A stretch of DNA of 64,000 nt. Origin: Flavobacterium sp. ASV13 (lineage in GTDB: Bacteria > Bacteroidota > Bacteroidia > Flavobacteriales > Flavobacteriaceae). The position numbers and the translations under genes were made by a program. The notes under the pieces were generated by a model that was not told the origin of the DNA, did not search any database, and saw only the letters and a program-made list of their open reading frames with translations. The stretch spans positions 770,513-834,512 of the forward strand of contig NZ_JQJY01000002.1 of the NCBI RefSeq assembly GCF_000745775.1, in the 5' to 3' direction. This document shows, piece by piece, positions 1 through 7,968 of the stretch (position 1 is the first letter of the stretch; each line of letters begins with the position of its first letter).

Positions 1-1228
1 AATAAACCGAAGCTCCAGCTTCAGAAACAATAAAAACCTGAATCGGTTTGTCGAATGCGATTTTCTTAATGAAAAATTCCGTTTCTCTTGAAGCTGTTCC
101 GTTTCCAATAGAAATAGCATCAATTTGATACGCATTTACCATTGAACGGATTTTCTTGATCGCCATTGATTCCTCATTTTGAGGCGCGTGTGGATAAATA
201 GTTTCATTGTATAATAAATCGCCTTTTTCATCCAAACAAACTACTTTACAACCGCTTCTAAATCCTGGATCGATTGCCAAAATTCGTTTTTCTCCCAAAG
301 GCGGAGCCAATAATAACTGTCCTAAATTGTTTGCAAAAACTTGGATTGAATTAGCATCAGCTTTTGCTTTTGCTTCCTGCAAAGTTTCATTTCCAATTGC
401 CGGATTCAATAAACGTTTATAACTATCCTCAATCGCTAATTGCAAATGAGCTGTTGTATTATTTTGTTTTTTTATGATGATTTCATCAATAACATCGTAA
501 GCGTCATCGATATCAACATCGATTTTCATTTTGATAAAACCTTCATTTTCTGCACGAAGCATGGCCAATAAACGGTGCGCTGGCGCTTTTGTCAACGATT
601 CTTCCCAATCAAAATACTGACTGAATTTTTGGGCTCCTTCTTCTTCGGCTTTCTTTTTAACAACTTTTGTCGCAATAGTTGCTTTTCGCTGATATAATCT
701 ACGAAGCTGTTTACGAACATAAATGTTTTCGTTAATCCATTCCGCTACAATATCTCTTGCACCCTGAATTGCCGCTTCTTCATTAATTACATTTTCATTA
801 ATGTATTGTGTAGAAAGGAAATCAATATCAACATCACTTTCTGAGATAATCAATTTTGCTAAAGGTTCTAAACCAAATTCGCGCGCAACATCGGCTTTTG
901 TTTTTTTCTTCTTTTTGTATGGAAGGTAGAAATCTTCTATTTCCTGTAAATCAAAACTATCTTCAATTTTTTTCTTCAATTCTGCTGTAAGTGCTTTTTG
1001 TTCCTCAATAGATTTAAGAACGGCTTCTTTACGCTTTACAAGTGTATCATAATCCTTTTGCAATTTTGCAATCAGCTCAATTACAGTTTCATCAAGATTT
1101 CCAGTTGAGTCTTTTCGGTAACGCGAAATAAACGGAATCGTACAATCTTCTTCTAATAATTTTACTGTGTTTTGAATACTTACTGCCGGCGCCTGAACAG
1201 ACTTGGCAATGAATTGAATATTAGTCAT
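1..1228 (-). CDS. tex: Tex family RNA-binding protein, partial (N-terminal ~409 residues)
   Basis: The reading frame starts at an ATG at 1228 (MTNIQFIAKSV...) and runs off the left edge, so only the N-terminal half is present. The visible part has the Tex N-terminal helical region, including IPFISRYRKDSTGNLDE, a hallmark of Tex proteins. It then has a YqgF/RNase H-like segment with LAIDPGFRSGCK near residue 315. The helix-hairpin-helix and S1 domains expected in Tex lie beyond the edge. Tex proteins bind nucleic acid and influence transcription; the exact role in this organism is unknown. It is divergent from the DUF1294 gene, with about 110 bases between the two starts. Confidence 0.93.
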   Translation of the reverse strand, partial: MTNIQFIAKSVQAPAVSIQNTVKLLEEDCTIPFISRYRKDSTGNLDETVIELIAKLQKDYDTLVKRKEAVLKSIEEQKALTAELKKKIEDSFDLQEIEDFYLPYKKKKKTKADVAREFGLEPLAKLIISESDVDIDFLSTQYINENVINEEAAIQGARDIVAEWINENIYVRKQLRRLYQRKATIATKVVKKKAEEEGAQKFSQYFDWEESLTKAPAHRLLAMLRAENEGFIKMKIDVDIDDAYDVIDEIIIKKQNNTTAHLQLAIEDSYKRLLNPAIGNETLQEAKAKADANSIQVFANNLGQLLLAPPLGEKRILAIDPGFRSGCKVVCLDEKGDLLYNETIYPHAPQNEESMAIKKIRSMVNAYQIDAISIGNGTASRETEFFIKKIAFDKPIQVFIVSEAGASVY

Positions 1229-1319
1229 ACTTTTAATGAAATAAATTCTTAATTATAAATTAGCATAATTTACTTGTTAAAACATACAAGGAAAATCACT
1301 AACGATTCGGCTAAAATAA

Positions 1320-1327
1320 TATCTTTG
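1320..1327 (+). promoter_or_regulatory. -7 element TATCTTTG upstream of the DUF1294 gene
   Basis: TATCTTTG fits the Bacteroidota consensus TAnnTTTG exactly. It ends 11 bases before the ATG at 1339. No clear TTG is seen at the -33 position. Transcription would start within a few bases of the start codon. Confidence 0.55.
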
Positions 1328-1338
1328 TTTTTAATATT

Positions 1339-1614
1339 ATGCCAATGGAAATTTTTTTACTCTATTTTTTATTTATAAATATCATCGTTTTTATTCTTGC
1401 TGGATATGATAAACATCAAGCTCGAAAAAATAAACGAAGAATCCCTGAAAACACGCTGTTCTTTCTACAATTAATTGGAGGAACTCCAGGTTTATTAACA
1501 GCGATGTTAATCTTCAGACATAAAACGAGTAAAACTTCATTTATTGTCAAATTCACGCTGATTTTTTTAATTCAAGCTTTCTTCATTTACCTTAAATTAA
1601 GTTCTAAAATATAG
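1339..1614 (+). CDS. DUF1294 family small membrane protein
   Basis: This 91-residue protein has two or three hydrophobic helices (about residues 4-22, 45-62 and 70-86) separated by a basic stretch (DKHQARKNKRRIPENTLFF). The motif around GGTPGLLTAMLIFRHKTSK is typical of the DUF1294 family of small inner-membrane proteins, which has no known function. The start is ATG at 1339 or at 1345 (MPME...). The gene stands alone between divergent tex and convergent rpiB. Family assignment is from the recognised motif and length; function cannot be given. Confidence 0.8.
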   Translation: MPMEIFLLYFLFINIIVFILAGYDKHQARKNKRRIPENTLFFLQLIGGTPGLLTAMLIFRHKTSKTSFIVKFTLIFLIQAFFIYLKLSSKI

Positions 1615-1684
1615 ATATTAACATTGTTAATAACCTTAAAACTTAATATTTAATTAACTTAAAATCAATTATTTATAATAAAAA

Positions 1685-1712
1685 ACCGGGCGGATTTAAA
1701 AATCCGCCCGGT
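1685..1712 (-). terminator. Rho-independent terminator of rpiB
   Basis: A 13-base GC-rich stem (ACCGGGCGGATTT / AAATCCGCCCGGT) with a two-base loop is followed on the minus strand by a run of T. It lies between the convergent DUF1294 gene and rpiB, 47 bases past the rpiB stop, and may also stop plus-strand transcription. Confidence 0.85.
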
Positions 1713-1758
1713 GTATATTTATCTATTGGTGCGAAGCACCGAATTTTTTTTTGACTTA

Positions 1759-2190
1759 TTATGCACAAGCGATTTTATTCACTCTATTTTGATGTCTTCC
1801 ACCTTCAAAAGCTGTATCAAGGAAAGTTTCAACGATTTCAACAGCCTGATGAATAGAAGTAAAACGCGCTGGAATACTCACAATATTTGCATCGTTGTGT
1901 AAACGTGTTAAATAAGCGATTTCTTTAGTCCAACATAAGCCAGCTCTTACTTTCGGGTGTTTATTAACAGTCATTGCAATTCCATTTCCGCTTCCGCAGA
2001 TTACGATTCCAAAATCAGCTTTTCCTTCAGACACATCATTTGCAACCGGATGCCCAAAATCTGGATAATCTACAGAAGCATCAGTATCTGTACCATAATT
2101 AGTTACTTCATATCCTCTAGCTTTCAGCATTTCAACTATTGCTTTTTTATATTCTGGACCTGCGTGATCGTTTCCTATTGAAATTTTCAT
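1759..2190 (-). CDS. rpiB: Ribose 5-phosphate isomerase B
   Basis: This 143-residue protein matches the RpiB/LacAB family in length. It opens with ISIGNDHAGPEYK, containing the conserved phosphate/active-site DHAG, and carries ICGSGNGIAMTVNKHP near residues 64-79, where the Cys is the expected catalytic base. The enzyme interconverts ribose 5-phosphate and ribulose 5-phosphate in the non-oxidative pentose phosphate pathway, in the cytoplasm. A TAAATTTG element on the minus strand at 2225-2218 is a plausible -7 box about 28 bases before the ATG. A strong terminator follows the gene. Confidence 0.95.
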   Translation of the reverse strand: MKISIGNDHAGPEYKKAIVEMLKARGYEVTNYGTDTDASVDYPDFGHPVANDVSEGKADFGIVICGSGNGIAMTVNKHPKVRAGLCWTKEIAYLTRLHNDANIVSIPARFTSIHQAVEIVETFLDTAFEGGRHQNRVNKIACA

Positions 2191-2992
2191 TTTTCTATAC
2201 TATTTAGTTGTGTCTTGCAAATTTACTTAATTAATAAATGGTTGCCACGAATTGCACCAATTTTCACAAATTTTTTTCTTTTTAAATACTTTATAAACAT
2301 TACATATAAATTCGTGTACATTCTTGCAATTCGTGGCAAAACACTTTATTTTACAACTATCTTACTTTCAAAACCTTATCAGTTATTAACAATTTTGATA
2401 ACTCTATAACTATCTCACAATCAATGAAAAATAAACATAATATTTGTTAAAATTTTGAGGTGTTAATAGGACTTTGTAATTGCTTGATATTCAATTAACT
2501 TTAAGTTAACAGAAAATGTTAATAAGTTCGAAAAGAAAATTAGAAGTTTTTTTTGGTTGTGTCGAAAAAAAACCTAATCCAAAACCGGAATGAAATATGC
2601 AAGAAAAGTTTCATGAATTTTTGGAAAAGTTATCAATATCAAAAATGACATTTTCAACAGAAATCAACATATCAACTTATCTACAAAATGAATTCATTTT
2701 TGGTTGTCAACCGTTGTTAATTAAAATACAAAAAGTCTTATAAATTAATCATTTAACTAAATATAACTATGTTGATAACTCAATATAACTAAGAGAAACT
2801 TCATTTCAATACTTTTAAAAATAAATTTATTCGACATATTAACAAGCTATAATAACCATAAATTTTTTTTAAATTTTTAAAAATCTTTTTTGTTGTATTT
2901 AATATATGTTGAAAACTAAAAAAGTTGAAAAGGAAAAAAAATTTTTTTTGAATTGAATTTTACCTTGATTTGAGTTTGTTTTGAATTTTGTT
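2191..2992. other. 800-base AT-rich gap with an inverted repeat and DnaA-box-like words
   Basis: No convincing gene is present. The left part holds a 15-base inverted repeat (2242-2256 and 2325-2339). The rest, about 2383-2915, is very AT-rich and holds several 9-base words close to TTATCAACA in both orientations: TTATTAACA 2383, TGTTAATAA 2517, TTATCAATA 2630, TTTTCAACA 2651, TTATCTACA 2677, TGTTGATAA 2770 and TGTTGAAAA 2907. These resemble DnaA boxes, but such words also arise by chance in AT-rich DNA. It could be part of a replication origin or simply non-coding sequence. Confidence 0.4.
2242..2339. repeat. Inverted repeat, 15-base arms (TTGCCACGAATTGCA)
   Basis: The arms TTGCCACGAATTGCA (2242-2256) and TGCAATTCGTGGCAA (2325-2339) are perfect reverse complements separated by 68 bases of AT-rich sequence. 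It lies in a non-coding gap and looks like a small dispersed REP/MITE-like element; no coding capacity is seen inside. Confidence 0.75.
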
Positions 2993-3226
2993 TCAGACGA
3001 TTTTTAGAGGATTGTTGAGATTGTCCAGAATTTCCTGAACTTGTTCGAAATCGTCCGGATGAACTTTCAGGCGAATGCCTCCCAGCGCTGCAGAATACAT
3101 TGGCGCGACTGAAAGTGTCATTTCGTTTTCAAAGAAATACGGAATTTCTTCCTGTTCAAGTAAGTGTTTCAGAACCACAGTTTCGTGCTGATAATTGAAT
3201 ATGGCGATGGTTTTAAAGCTTTCCAT
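2993..3226 (-). CDS. DUF2007-type small protein
   Basis: This 77-residue cytosolic protein has the pattern of the DUF2007 (putative signal-transducing protein) family: FNYQHETVVLKHLLEQEEIPYFFEN, then a central Gly (ALGGIRLKV) and a C-terminal VHPDDFEQVQEILDNL helix. The fold is expected to be ferredoxin-like. Its role is not known. It is divergent from rnr with a 109-base gap. Confidence 0.78.
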   Translation of the reverse strand: MESFKTIAIFNYQHETVVLKHLLEQEEIPYFFENEMTLSVAPMYSAALGGIRLKVHPDDFEQVQEILDNLNNPLKIV

Positions 3227-3335
3227 AAAGGTCTTTTTGTAAATGTACGAAAAGTTATATTTTTAATAATTCTAATTGTTAAAATCTATATTCTGATATC
3301 TTATTTGTAATTTTAAACCTTATAAGAAAAGATAT

Positions 3336-5516
3336 ATGAGTAAGAAAATTAGAAAGCCGATAAAAAAAGAGAAAGATTTCTCTAGTAAGATAGTAAAAAT
3401 TTTATCGCAAAGTGCTAATAAACCATTCAATTATAAACAAATAGCTGCAAAGCTTGAACTTGATGATACAAATAGCAGAAATCAGATTATTAAAGATTTG
3501 AAAATTCTTGCAGCTCAAAAGAAGATTATTGAAACTGAACCTGGAAAGTATTTGATCAAAGCAATTAGTCAGGATTATTACGAAGGAACGATAGATATGA
3601 CGAGCAGAAAAACGGCGTATTTTATTTGTCCCGACTTTGCAGAAGATGTTTTTATTCCGACAAATAATTTGAATCGAGCATTAGATAAAGACAAAGTAAA
3701 AGTTTACGTTTATAACCGAAGAAAAGGAAAAAGACCTGAAGGTGAAGTAATTGAAGTTATAGAAAGAGATAAAACAGAGTTTGTTGGAGTTATTGATATT
3801 CAGGCAAATTTTGCTTTTGTTTCGACTGCAAATCCTAAAATGTATACCGATATTTTTATTCCAAAGGATAAAATGGGTGAAGCAGAAAACGGAGATGTTG
3901 TTTTAGTTAAGATTGAAGATTGGCCAAAAAGAGCGGATAGTCCGTTTGGATCTGTAATCAGAGTTTTAGGAAAACCAGGAGAACACAATACAGAAATTCA
4001 TGCTATTTTAGCCGAGTATGGTTTACCGGCAGATTTTCCAGTAGAAGTAGAGGTTTTTGCACAAAAAATAGATACTTCGATTCAGGAATCTGAGATTGCA
4101 AAACGTCGTGATATGCGTGATACGCTTACATTTACGATTGATCCAAAAGATGCAAAAGATTTTGATGATGCCTTGTCTTTCAAAAAGTTAGAAAACGGAA
4201 ACTTCGAAATAGGAATTCATATTGCTGATGTTTCGTATTATTTGGAAGAAGGAACAATCTTAGATGATGAAGCCTATCAAAGAGCAACTTCAGTTTATTT
4301 GGTTGATAGAGTGGTGCCAATGCTTCCGGAAGTTTTGTCTAATTTTGCGTGTTCGCTTCGTCCGAATGAAGAGAAATATACATTCTCTGCAGTATTTGAA
4401 GTTTCGCCAACTTCGCAAGTTATTAACCAATGGTTTGGAAGAACAGTAATTTATTCCGATCAGCGTTTTGCTTACGAAGAAGCACAATATATCATTGAAA
4501 CAAAAGACAATACAATTCCGGTTGATATTTCAATTACCGGAGAATCGTATGTTGTTTCAGATGAAATTGTGGAAGCTACTTTAAAATTAGATGAATTAGC
4601 TAAAATTTTAAGAAAGAAAAGAATGCAGAATGGTGCTATTTCTTTTGATAAAGTAGAAGTGAAATTCAATTTAGATGCTGAAGGAGAACCAGAAGGAGTG
4701 TATTTCAAAATTTCAAAAGATGCCAATCATTTGATTGAAGAATTCATGCTTTTGGCCAACAGAAAAGTGGCAGAATACATTGGTAAACAAAAGAAAACAT
4801 TTGTTTACCGTATTCATGATGAACCAAATGAAGATAAATTAATTGCAATGGCAACAGTAATTGCTAAATTTGGTTATAAAATAGATTTCAGAAATAAAGG
4901 CGATATTTCAAAATCATTGAATGCCTTGATGGAAGAAGTAAATGGAAAAAAAGAGCAAAATTTAATTGATACTCTTGCGATTAGAAGTATGAGTAAAGCC
5001 AAATATTCGACAGAAAATATTGGTCATTATGGTTTAGCTTTTGATTATTATAGTCATTTTACATCGCCAATTCGTCGTTATCCAGACGTTATGGTACACA
5101 GATTGCTGCAATATTATCTGGATGGAGGAGCTTCTGTAGATGAAGAAACGTACGAAACAAAATGTCTGCATTGTTCAAATATGGAAAGTTTAGCGACTAA
5201 TGCTGAACGTGACAGTATCAAATACATGCAGGTTAAATACATGCAGGATCATCAGGATGAAGAATTCTTGGGAGTTATTTCTGGTGTTACAGAATGGGGA
5301 ATTTATGTTGAAATCGTTTCGAATAAATGCGAAGGAATGGTAAGAATCAGAGAAATAAAAGATGATTACTATACTTTCGATGAAAAACAATATGCATTGG
5401 TTGGAGCAACTTCAAACAGCATTTTGCAATTGGGAGACGAAATTTATGTTAAAGTAAAAAATGCTGATTTAGTTAAAAAACAACTTGATTTTCATTTTTT
5501 ACGAAGAGCCGAATAA
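3336..5516 (+). CDS. rnr: Ribonuclease R
   Basis: The 726-residue protein has the RNase R layout: an N-terminal basic/winged-helix region (to about residue 75), cold-shock-like domains, an RNB catalytic domain and a C-terminal S1 domain (about 640-720). The catalytic acidic cluster is visible as TIDPKDAKDFDDAL near residues 267-280. HFTSPIRRYPDVMVHRLLQ near 575 is the second RNB signature. The enzyme degrades RNA 3'-to-5', including structured RNA, and takes part in rRNA/tRNA quality control. The start ATG at 3336 is followed by a lysine-rich leader (SKKIRKPIKKEKD). The next gene begins 23 bases downstream on the same strand. Confidence 0.96.
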   Translation: MSKKIRKPIKKEKDFSSKIVKILSQSANKPFNYKQIAAKLELDDTNSRNQIIKDLKILAAQKKIIETEPGKYLIKAISQDYYEGTIDMTSRKTAYFICPDFAEDVFIPTNNLNRALDKDKVKVYVYNRRKGKRPEGEVIEVIERDKTEFVGVIDIQANFAFVSTANPKMYTDIFIPKDKMGEAENGDVVLVKIEDWPKRADSPFGSVIRVLGKPGEHNTEIHAILAEYGLPADFPVEVEVFAQKIDTSIQESEIAKRRDMRDTLTFTIDPKDAKDFDDALSFKKLENGNFEIGIHIADVSYYLEEGTILDDEAYQRATSVYLVDRVVPMLPEVLSNFACSLRPNEEKYTFSAVFEVSPTSQVINQWFGRTVIYSDQRFAYEEAQYIIETKDNTIPVDISITGESYVVSDEIVEATLKLDELAKILRKKRMQNGAISFDKVEVKFNLDAEGEPEGVYFKISKDANHLIEEFMLLANRKVAEYIGKQKKTFVYRIHDEPNEDKLIAMATVIAKFGYKIDFRNKGDISKSLNALMEEVNGKKEQNLIDTLAIRSMSKAKYSTENIGHYGLAFDYYSHFTSPIRRYPDVMVHRLLQYYLDGGASVDEETYETKCLHCSNMESLATNAERDSIKYMQVKYMQDHQDEEFLGVISGVTEWGIYVEIVSNKCEGMVRIREIKDDYYTFDEKQYALVGATSNSILQLGDEIYVKVKNADLVKKQLDFHFLRRAE

Positions 5517-5539
5517 GTATTAATTAAAAAAATAAAAGT

Positions 5540-6208
5540 ATGAAAAAGCTAATTATTGGAGCAGTAATTTTATTTGTTCAAATGTCTTTTGGCCAGGTTA
5601 CTAAAGACTTAGGTGATTTTGATACCGTAAAAGTATTTGATAAGTTAAGTGTTAAATTAGTTCAGTCATCTGAAAATAAAATTGTTATAAAAGGAGCAAG
5701 AGAATCTGAAGTAGAAGCCGTAAATAAAAACGGAACTTTGAAATTAAGAATGCCCTTTCCAAAGCTTTTATCAGGAAATGATCTTGATATTACGCTATAT
5801 TACAAACATATAGAACTTATAGATGTAAACGAAGGAGCAGAGGTAAAAAGCAGTGAAGCTATCAAAGCAACTTCGTTTAAAGTAAGCGCTCAGGAAGGCG
5901 GAATAATTGATGCAGCATTAGATGTTGATAAACTAAAAGTAAGTTCAGTTTCTGGAGGTAAAATTACATTAACTGGTAAGGCCGCAAATCAAGATGCAAG
6001 TTTAGGAGCCGGAGGTTATTTGTTAGCAAGTAAATTAGAAACGTCTCAGACTACTGTAAGCGTTTCTGCGGGAGGAAAAGCTGATGTGAATGCATCAACC
6101 CTTGTTGACGCAAAAGTAAGCGCAGGAGGCTCTATTTACATTTATGGAAAACCTAGACAAATAAACCAAAAAACAGTTTTTGGTGGTAAAATTGAAGAAG
6201 TAAAATAA
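5540..6208 (+). CDS. Exported head-GIN-domain (DUF2807) protein
   Basis: This 222-residue protein has a signal peptide (MKKLIIGAVILFVQMSFGQ). Its body resembles the DUF2807 head-GIN domain, starting DFDTVKVFDKLSVKLVQS, followed by regularly spaced glycine turns (SAQEGG, SSVSGG, GAGGY, SAGGK, SAGGS) expected of a right-handed beta-helix. It is probably periplasmic or outer-membrane associated. It sits between rnr and a LysE-type exporter with short spacings and may be co-transcribed with both. No specific function is known for the family. Confidence 0.82.
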   Translation: MKKLIIGAVILFVQMSFGQVTKDLGDFDTVKVFDKLSVKLVQSSENKIVIKGARESEVEAVNKNGTLKLRMPFPKLLSGNDLDITLYYKHIELIDVNEGAEVKSSEAIKATSFKVSAQEGGIIDAALDVDKLKVSSVSGGKITLTGKAANQDASLGAGGYLLASKLETSQTTVSVSAGGKADVNASTLVDAKVSAGGSIYIYGKPRQINQKTVFGGKIEEVK

Positions 6209-6214
6209 TTTTTG

Positions 6215-6895
6215 ATGATAAATGATATTCTGGCTGGACTGCCATGGGGACTTGTTCTGAGCTTTATGGTAGGTCCGGTATTTTTTGTTTTATTAGAAAC
6301 CAGCATTACAAAAGGATTTAGAGCTGCAATAGCTTTTGATTTTGGAGTTGTTTTAGGTGATGTTTTTTTTATAGCTATTGCTTATTTAGGAAGTTACAGA
6401 CTGATTTCCAGTTTAAAAGATGATCCTGCATTGTTTATTTTTGGTGGTATAATAATGCTTGCCTATGGTATAATTTCTTTTGTAAAATTAAAAAAAGAAG
6501 AAAAAATCAACGATGAAGAAATTGATCGCGATATCTTGAAAAGAAATTATGGAAGTTTGTTTGTAAAAGGCTTTTTACTCAATGTTATCAACATTGGTGT
6601 TCTTGGTTTTTGGCTTGCCGTTATTATTTCTGTCGGACCAAAATTAGATATGCAAACTTCAAGAATGATGACATTTTTTACTTCTGTAATCATTACTTAT
6701 TTATTAATTGATTGTGGTAAAATTTTATTAGCCAAACAGTTAAAATCAAAAATGACTCCAACGAATATCCTTAAAATCAAAAAGGGAATTAGTATTGTTT
6801 TAATGGTTTTCGGATTTGCTTTAGTAATTCAAGGTTGGTTTCCGAAAGAAAAAGAAATGGTTAAAAACGCTTTTGAAAGAATAGAAAAGAAGTAG
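6215..6895 (+). CDS. LysE/RhtB-type amino-acid exporter family protein
   Basis: The protein is 226 residues from the ATG at 6215; a TTG three bases upstream could also be read as a start but is less likely. It has five or six hydrophobic helices and the N-terminal GLPWGLVLSFMVGPVFFVLL segment, whose Gly-Pro motif is typical of the LysE superfamily. A charged loop (KLKKEEKINDEEIDRDILKRN) separates the two halves. Members export amino acids or related metabolites across the inner membrane; the substrate cannot be told here. It ends with a strong terminator at 6923-6949. Confidence 0.87.
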   Translation: MINDILAGLPWGLVLSFMVGPVFFVLLETSITKGFRAAIAFDFGVVLGDVFFIAIAYLGSYRLISSLKDDPALFIFGGIIMLAYGIISFVKLKKEEKINDEEIDRDILKRNYGSLFVKGFLLNVINIGVLGFWLAVIISVGPKLDMQTSRMMTFFTSVIITYLLIDCGKILLAKQLKSKMTPTNILKIKKGISIVLMVFGFALVIQGWFPKEKEMVKNAFERIEKK

Positions 6896-6922
6896 TTGTT
6901 GATAACTCAAAAATATAAAATT

Positions 6923-6949
6923 AAACCTCTGAATTTCAGAGGTTTTTTT
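6923..6949 (+). terminator. Terminator after the LysE-type gene
   Basis: A 10-base stem (AAACCTCTGA / TCAGAGGTTT) with a three-base loop is followed by a T-run. It lies 28 bases past the stop codon. Confidence 0.88.
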
Positions 6950-7000
6950 GTGTTTATAATTGTTGGTTTTTAAATTTTTGCAAAGTTATTATATACAGTT

Positions 7001-7100
7001 TGTCATTTCGAGGAATGAGAAATCTTAGCAAGTAACTCCGTAATAATTATCCAATCTTTGTAGAGCTTCTCGTGAAGATTTCTCGTTCCTCGAAATGACA
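7001..7100. repeat. Inverted repeat, 25-base arms (GTCATTTCGAGGAATGAG type)
   Basis: The arms at 7001-7025 and 7076-7100 are reverse complements with one mismatch, separated by 50 bases. The left arm reads TGTCATTTCGAGGAATGAGA and so on. The whole unit is 100 bases, non-coding and lies just after a terminator. I recall this GTCATTTCGA family as a common intergenic repeat in flavobacteria, but cannot check copy number here. Confidence 0.8.
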
Positions 7101-7116
7101 AGATCGTGGAAAGTTT

Positions 7117-7336
7117 AAACATAAAAAAAACTTCAAATTGCTTTGAAGTTTTAGAGACATCGTCCGGATTCGAACGTAAATCTGTATCTAATTTTTTCTA
7201 AAAATTAAACATAAAAAAACCTTCAAATTGCTTTGAAAGTTTTAGAGGCATCATCCGGATTCGAACGTAAATCTGTATCTAATTTTTTCTAAAAATTAAA
7301 CATAAAAAAAACCTTCAAATTGCTTTGAAGGTTTTG
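7117..7336 (-). repeat. Tandem triplication of the tRNA-Cys 3' end and its terminator
   Basis: Units starting at 7117, 7207 and 7298 (90 and 91 bases apart) each hold a terminator hairpin (CTTCAAA...TTTGAAG with a T-run on the minus strand) and the last ~22 bases of tRNA-Cys (GTTCGAATCCGG, then the acceptor 3' strand). In units 1 and 2 homology to the tRNA breaks off in the T-arm and is replaced by an identical ~31-base spacer (7175-7206 and 7266-7297). Only the third unit continues into the intact tRNA. Units 1 and 2 have small changes in the tRNA part, so they are non-functional remnants. Confidence 0.9.
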
Positions 7337-7407
7337 AGGCATCGTCCGGATTCGAACCGGAGTAGGAGCTTTTGCAGAGCCCAGCCTAGCCGCTCGGCCA
7401 CGACGCC
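7337..7407 (-). tRNA. tRNA-Cys (GCA)
   Basis: Read on the minus strand, the 71-base sequence folds as a tRNA. The acceptor GGCGTCG pairs with CGATGCC, with a T discriminator. The anticodon stem is GGGCT/AGCTC around the loop CTGCAAA, giving anticodon GCA. The T-arm TCCGGTTCGAATCCGGA is canonical. CCA is not encoded. It is followed by a U-rich terminator and two partial 3' copies of itself, and lies 94 bases downstream of folB on the same strand. Confidence 0.95.
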
Positions 7408-7501
7408 ATTGCTTGAACGGATGGCAAAAGTAACTAAAATCTTTAAATTTCAAAAGTTTCGAATGAAGTATTTTAAAATTTTAGATTTTTAATTTGAAAA
7501 A

Positions 7502-7861
7502 TTACTTTCTAATTTCCGTCATTTTTATTGTAACTGATTCAACATCACCGCCAATAGGTGGATTTACTTTTGAAACCCAAACTGTTGTTTTTTCTACCGT
7601 TTCTATCTCTGCAAGTACGCGAATATTGATTCTTTTGGCCACATGTTCCAATAAATGGGAACGAATTGCCATTTCTTCGGCAACAATTTTATTCAAATGA
7701 ACATAATCAACAGTGTCTAAAAGATGATCTGTTTCGGCTGATTTCTGAAGATTTGTTTTAATTTTTAGATCGACAGTATAATCAGATCCAATTTTTCCTT
7801 CTTCAATTAAACATCCGTGGTAAGAAAAAGTACGAATGTTTTTTAGTTTTATAACTCCCAT
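7502..7861 (-). CDS. folB: Dihydroneopterin aldolase
   Basis: This 119-residue protein has the size and pattern of FolB: KLKNIRTFSYHGCLIEEGKIGSDYTVD near the N-terminus, a central VDYVHLNKIVAEEM, and HLLEHVAKRI followed by a C-terminal KVNPPIGGDVESVTIKM strand. The enzyme converts dihydroneopterin to 6-hydroxymethyl-dihydropterin and glycolaldehyde in folate synthesis. The conserved active-site Glu (EEGK) and C-terminal Lys are visible. It is divergent from glnS, and the gap contains CCTGAAA repeats and half of a parS-like palindrome. Confidence 0.92.
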   Translation of the reverse strand: MGVIKLKNIRTFSYHGCLIEEGKIGSDYTVDLKIKTNLQKSAETDHLLDTVDYVHLNKIVAEEMAIRSHLLEHVAKRINIRVLAEIETVEKTTVWVSKVNPPIGGDVESVTIKMTEIRK

Positions 7862-7884
7862 TTTTATATTGTTTCACGTTTAAA

Positions 7885-7934
7885 GTTTCAGGTTTTACGC
7901 TAGTTAAATAACTTTAAACCTGAAACCTGAAACC
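7885..7934. repeat. AAACCTG inverted and direct repeat between folB and glnS
   Basis: GTTTCAGGTTT (7885-7895) is the exact reverse complement of AAACCTGAAAC (7916-7926), which overlaps a second copy at 7923-7934. The same words recur at 19535-19554 and 21530-21568. Confidence 0.65.
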
Positions 7935-7941
7935 TTTTTTT

Positions 7942-7949
7942 TATCTTTG
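7942..7949 (+). promoter_or_regulatory. -7 element TATCTTTG of the glnS promoter
   Basis: TATCTTTG matches TAnnTTTG and ends 19 bases before the glnS ATG at 7969. No TTG is seen at -33. Confidence 0.6.
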
Positions 7950-7968
7950 CTAAAATTACTATAAAATA

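Noticed and set aside
207..422. Plus-strand frame of 71 codons
   Set aside because: Lies antisense inside tex, whose frame and motifs are clear.
1711..2181. Two plus-strand frames opposite rpiB
   Set aside because: Shadow frames of rpiB; Ile/Ser/Phe-rich translation without any motif.
2215..2409. Plus-strand frame of 64 codons in the AT-rich gap
   Set aside because: It runs through the inverted repeat and low-complexity sequence; Ile/Phe/Tyr/Leu-rich translation with no recognisable features.
7117..7336. A short CRISPR array (three ~90-base repeats)
   Set aside because: The repeated part is the tRNA-Cys 3' end with its terminator, the spacers are identical to each other and no cas gene is present.
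7870..7885. Eleventh parS-like site before folB (TGTTTCACGTTTAAAG)
   Set aside because: Only the left half and the CG centre fit; the right half is lost, so it is not counted as a ParB site.
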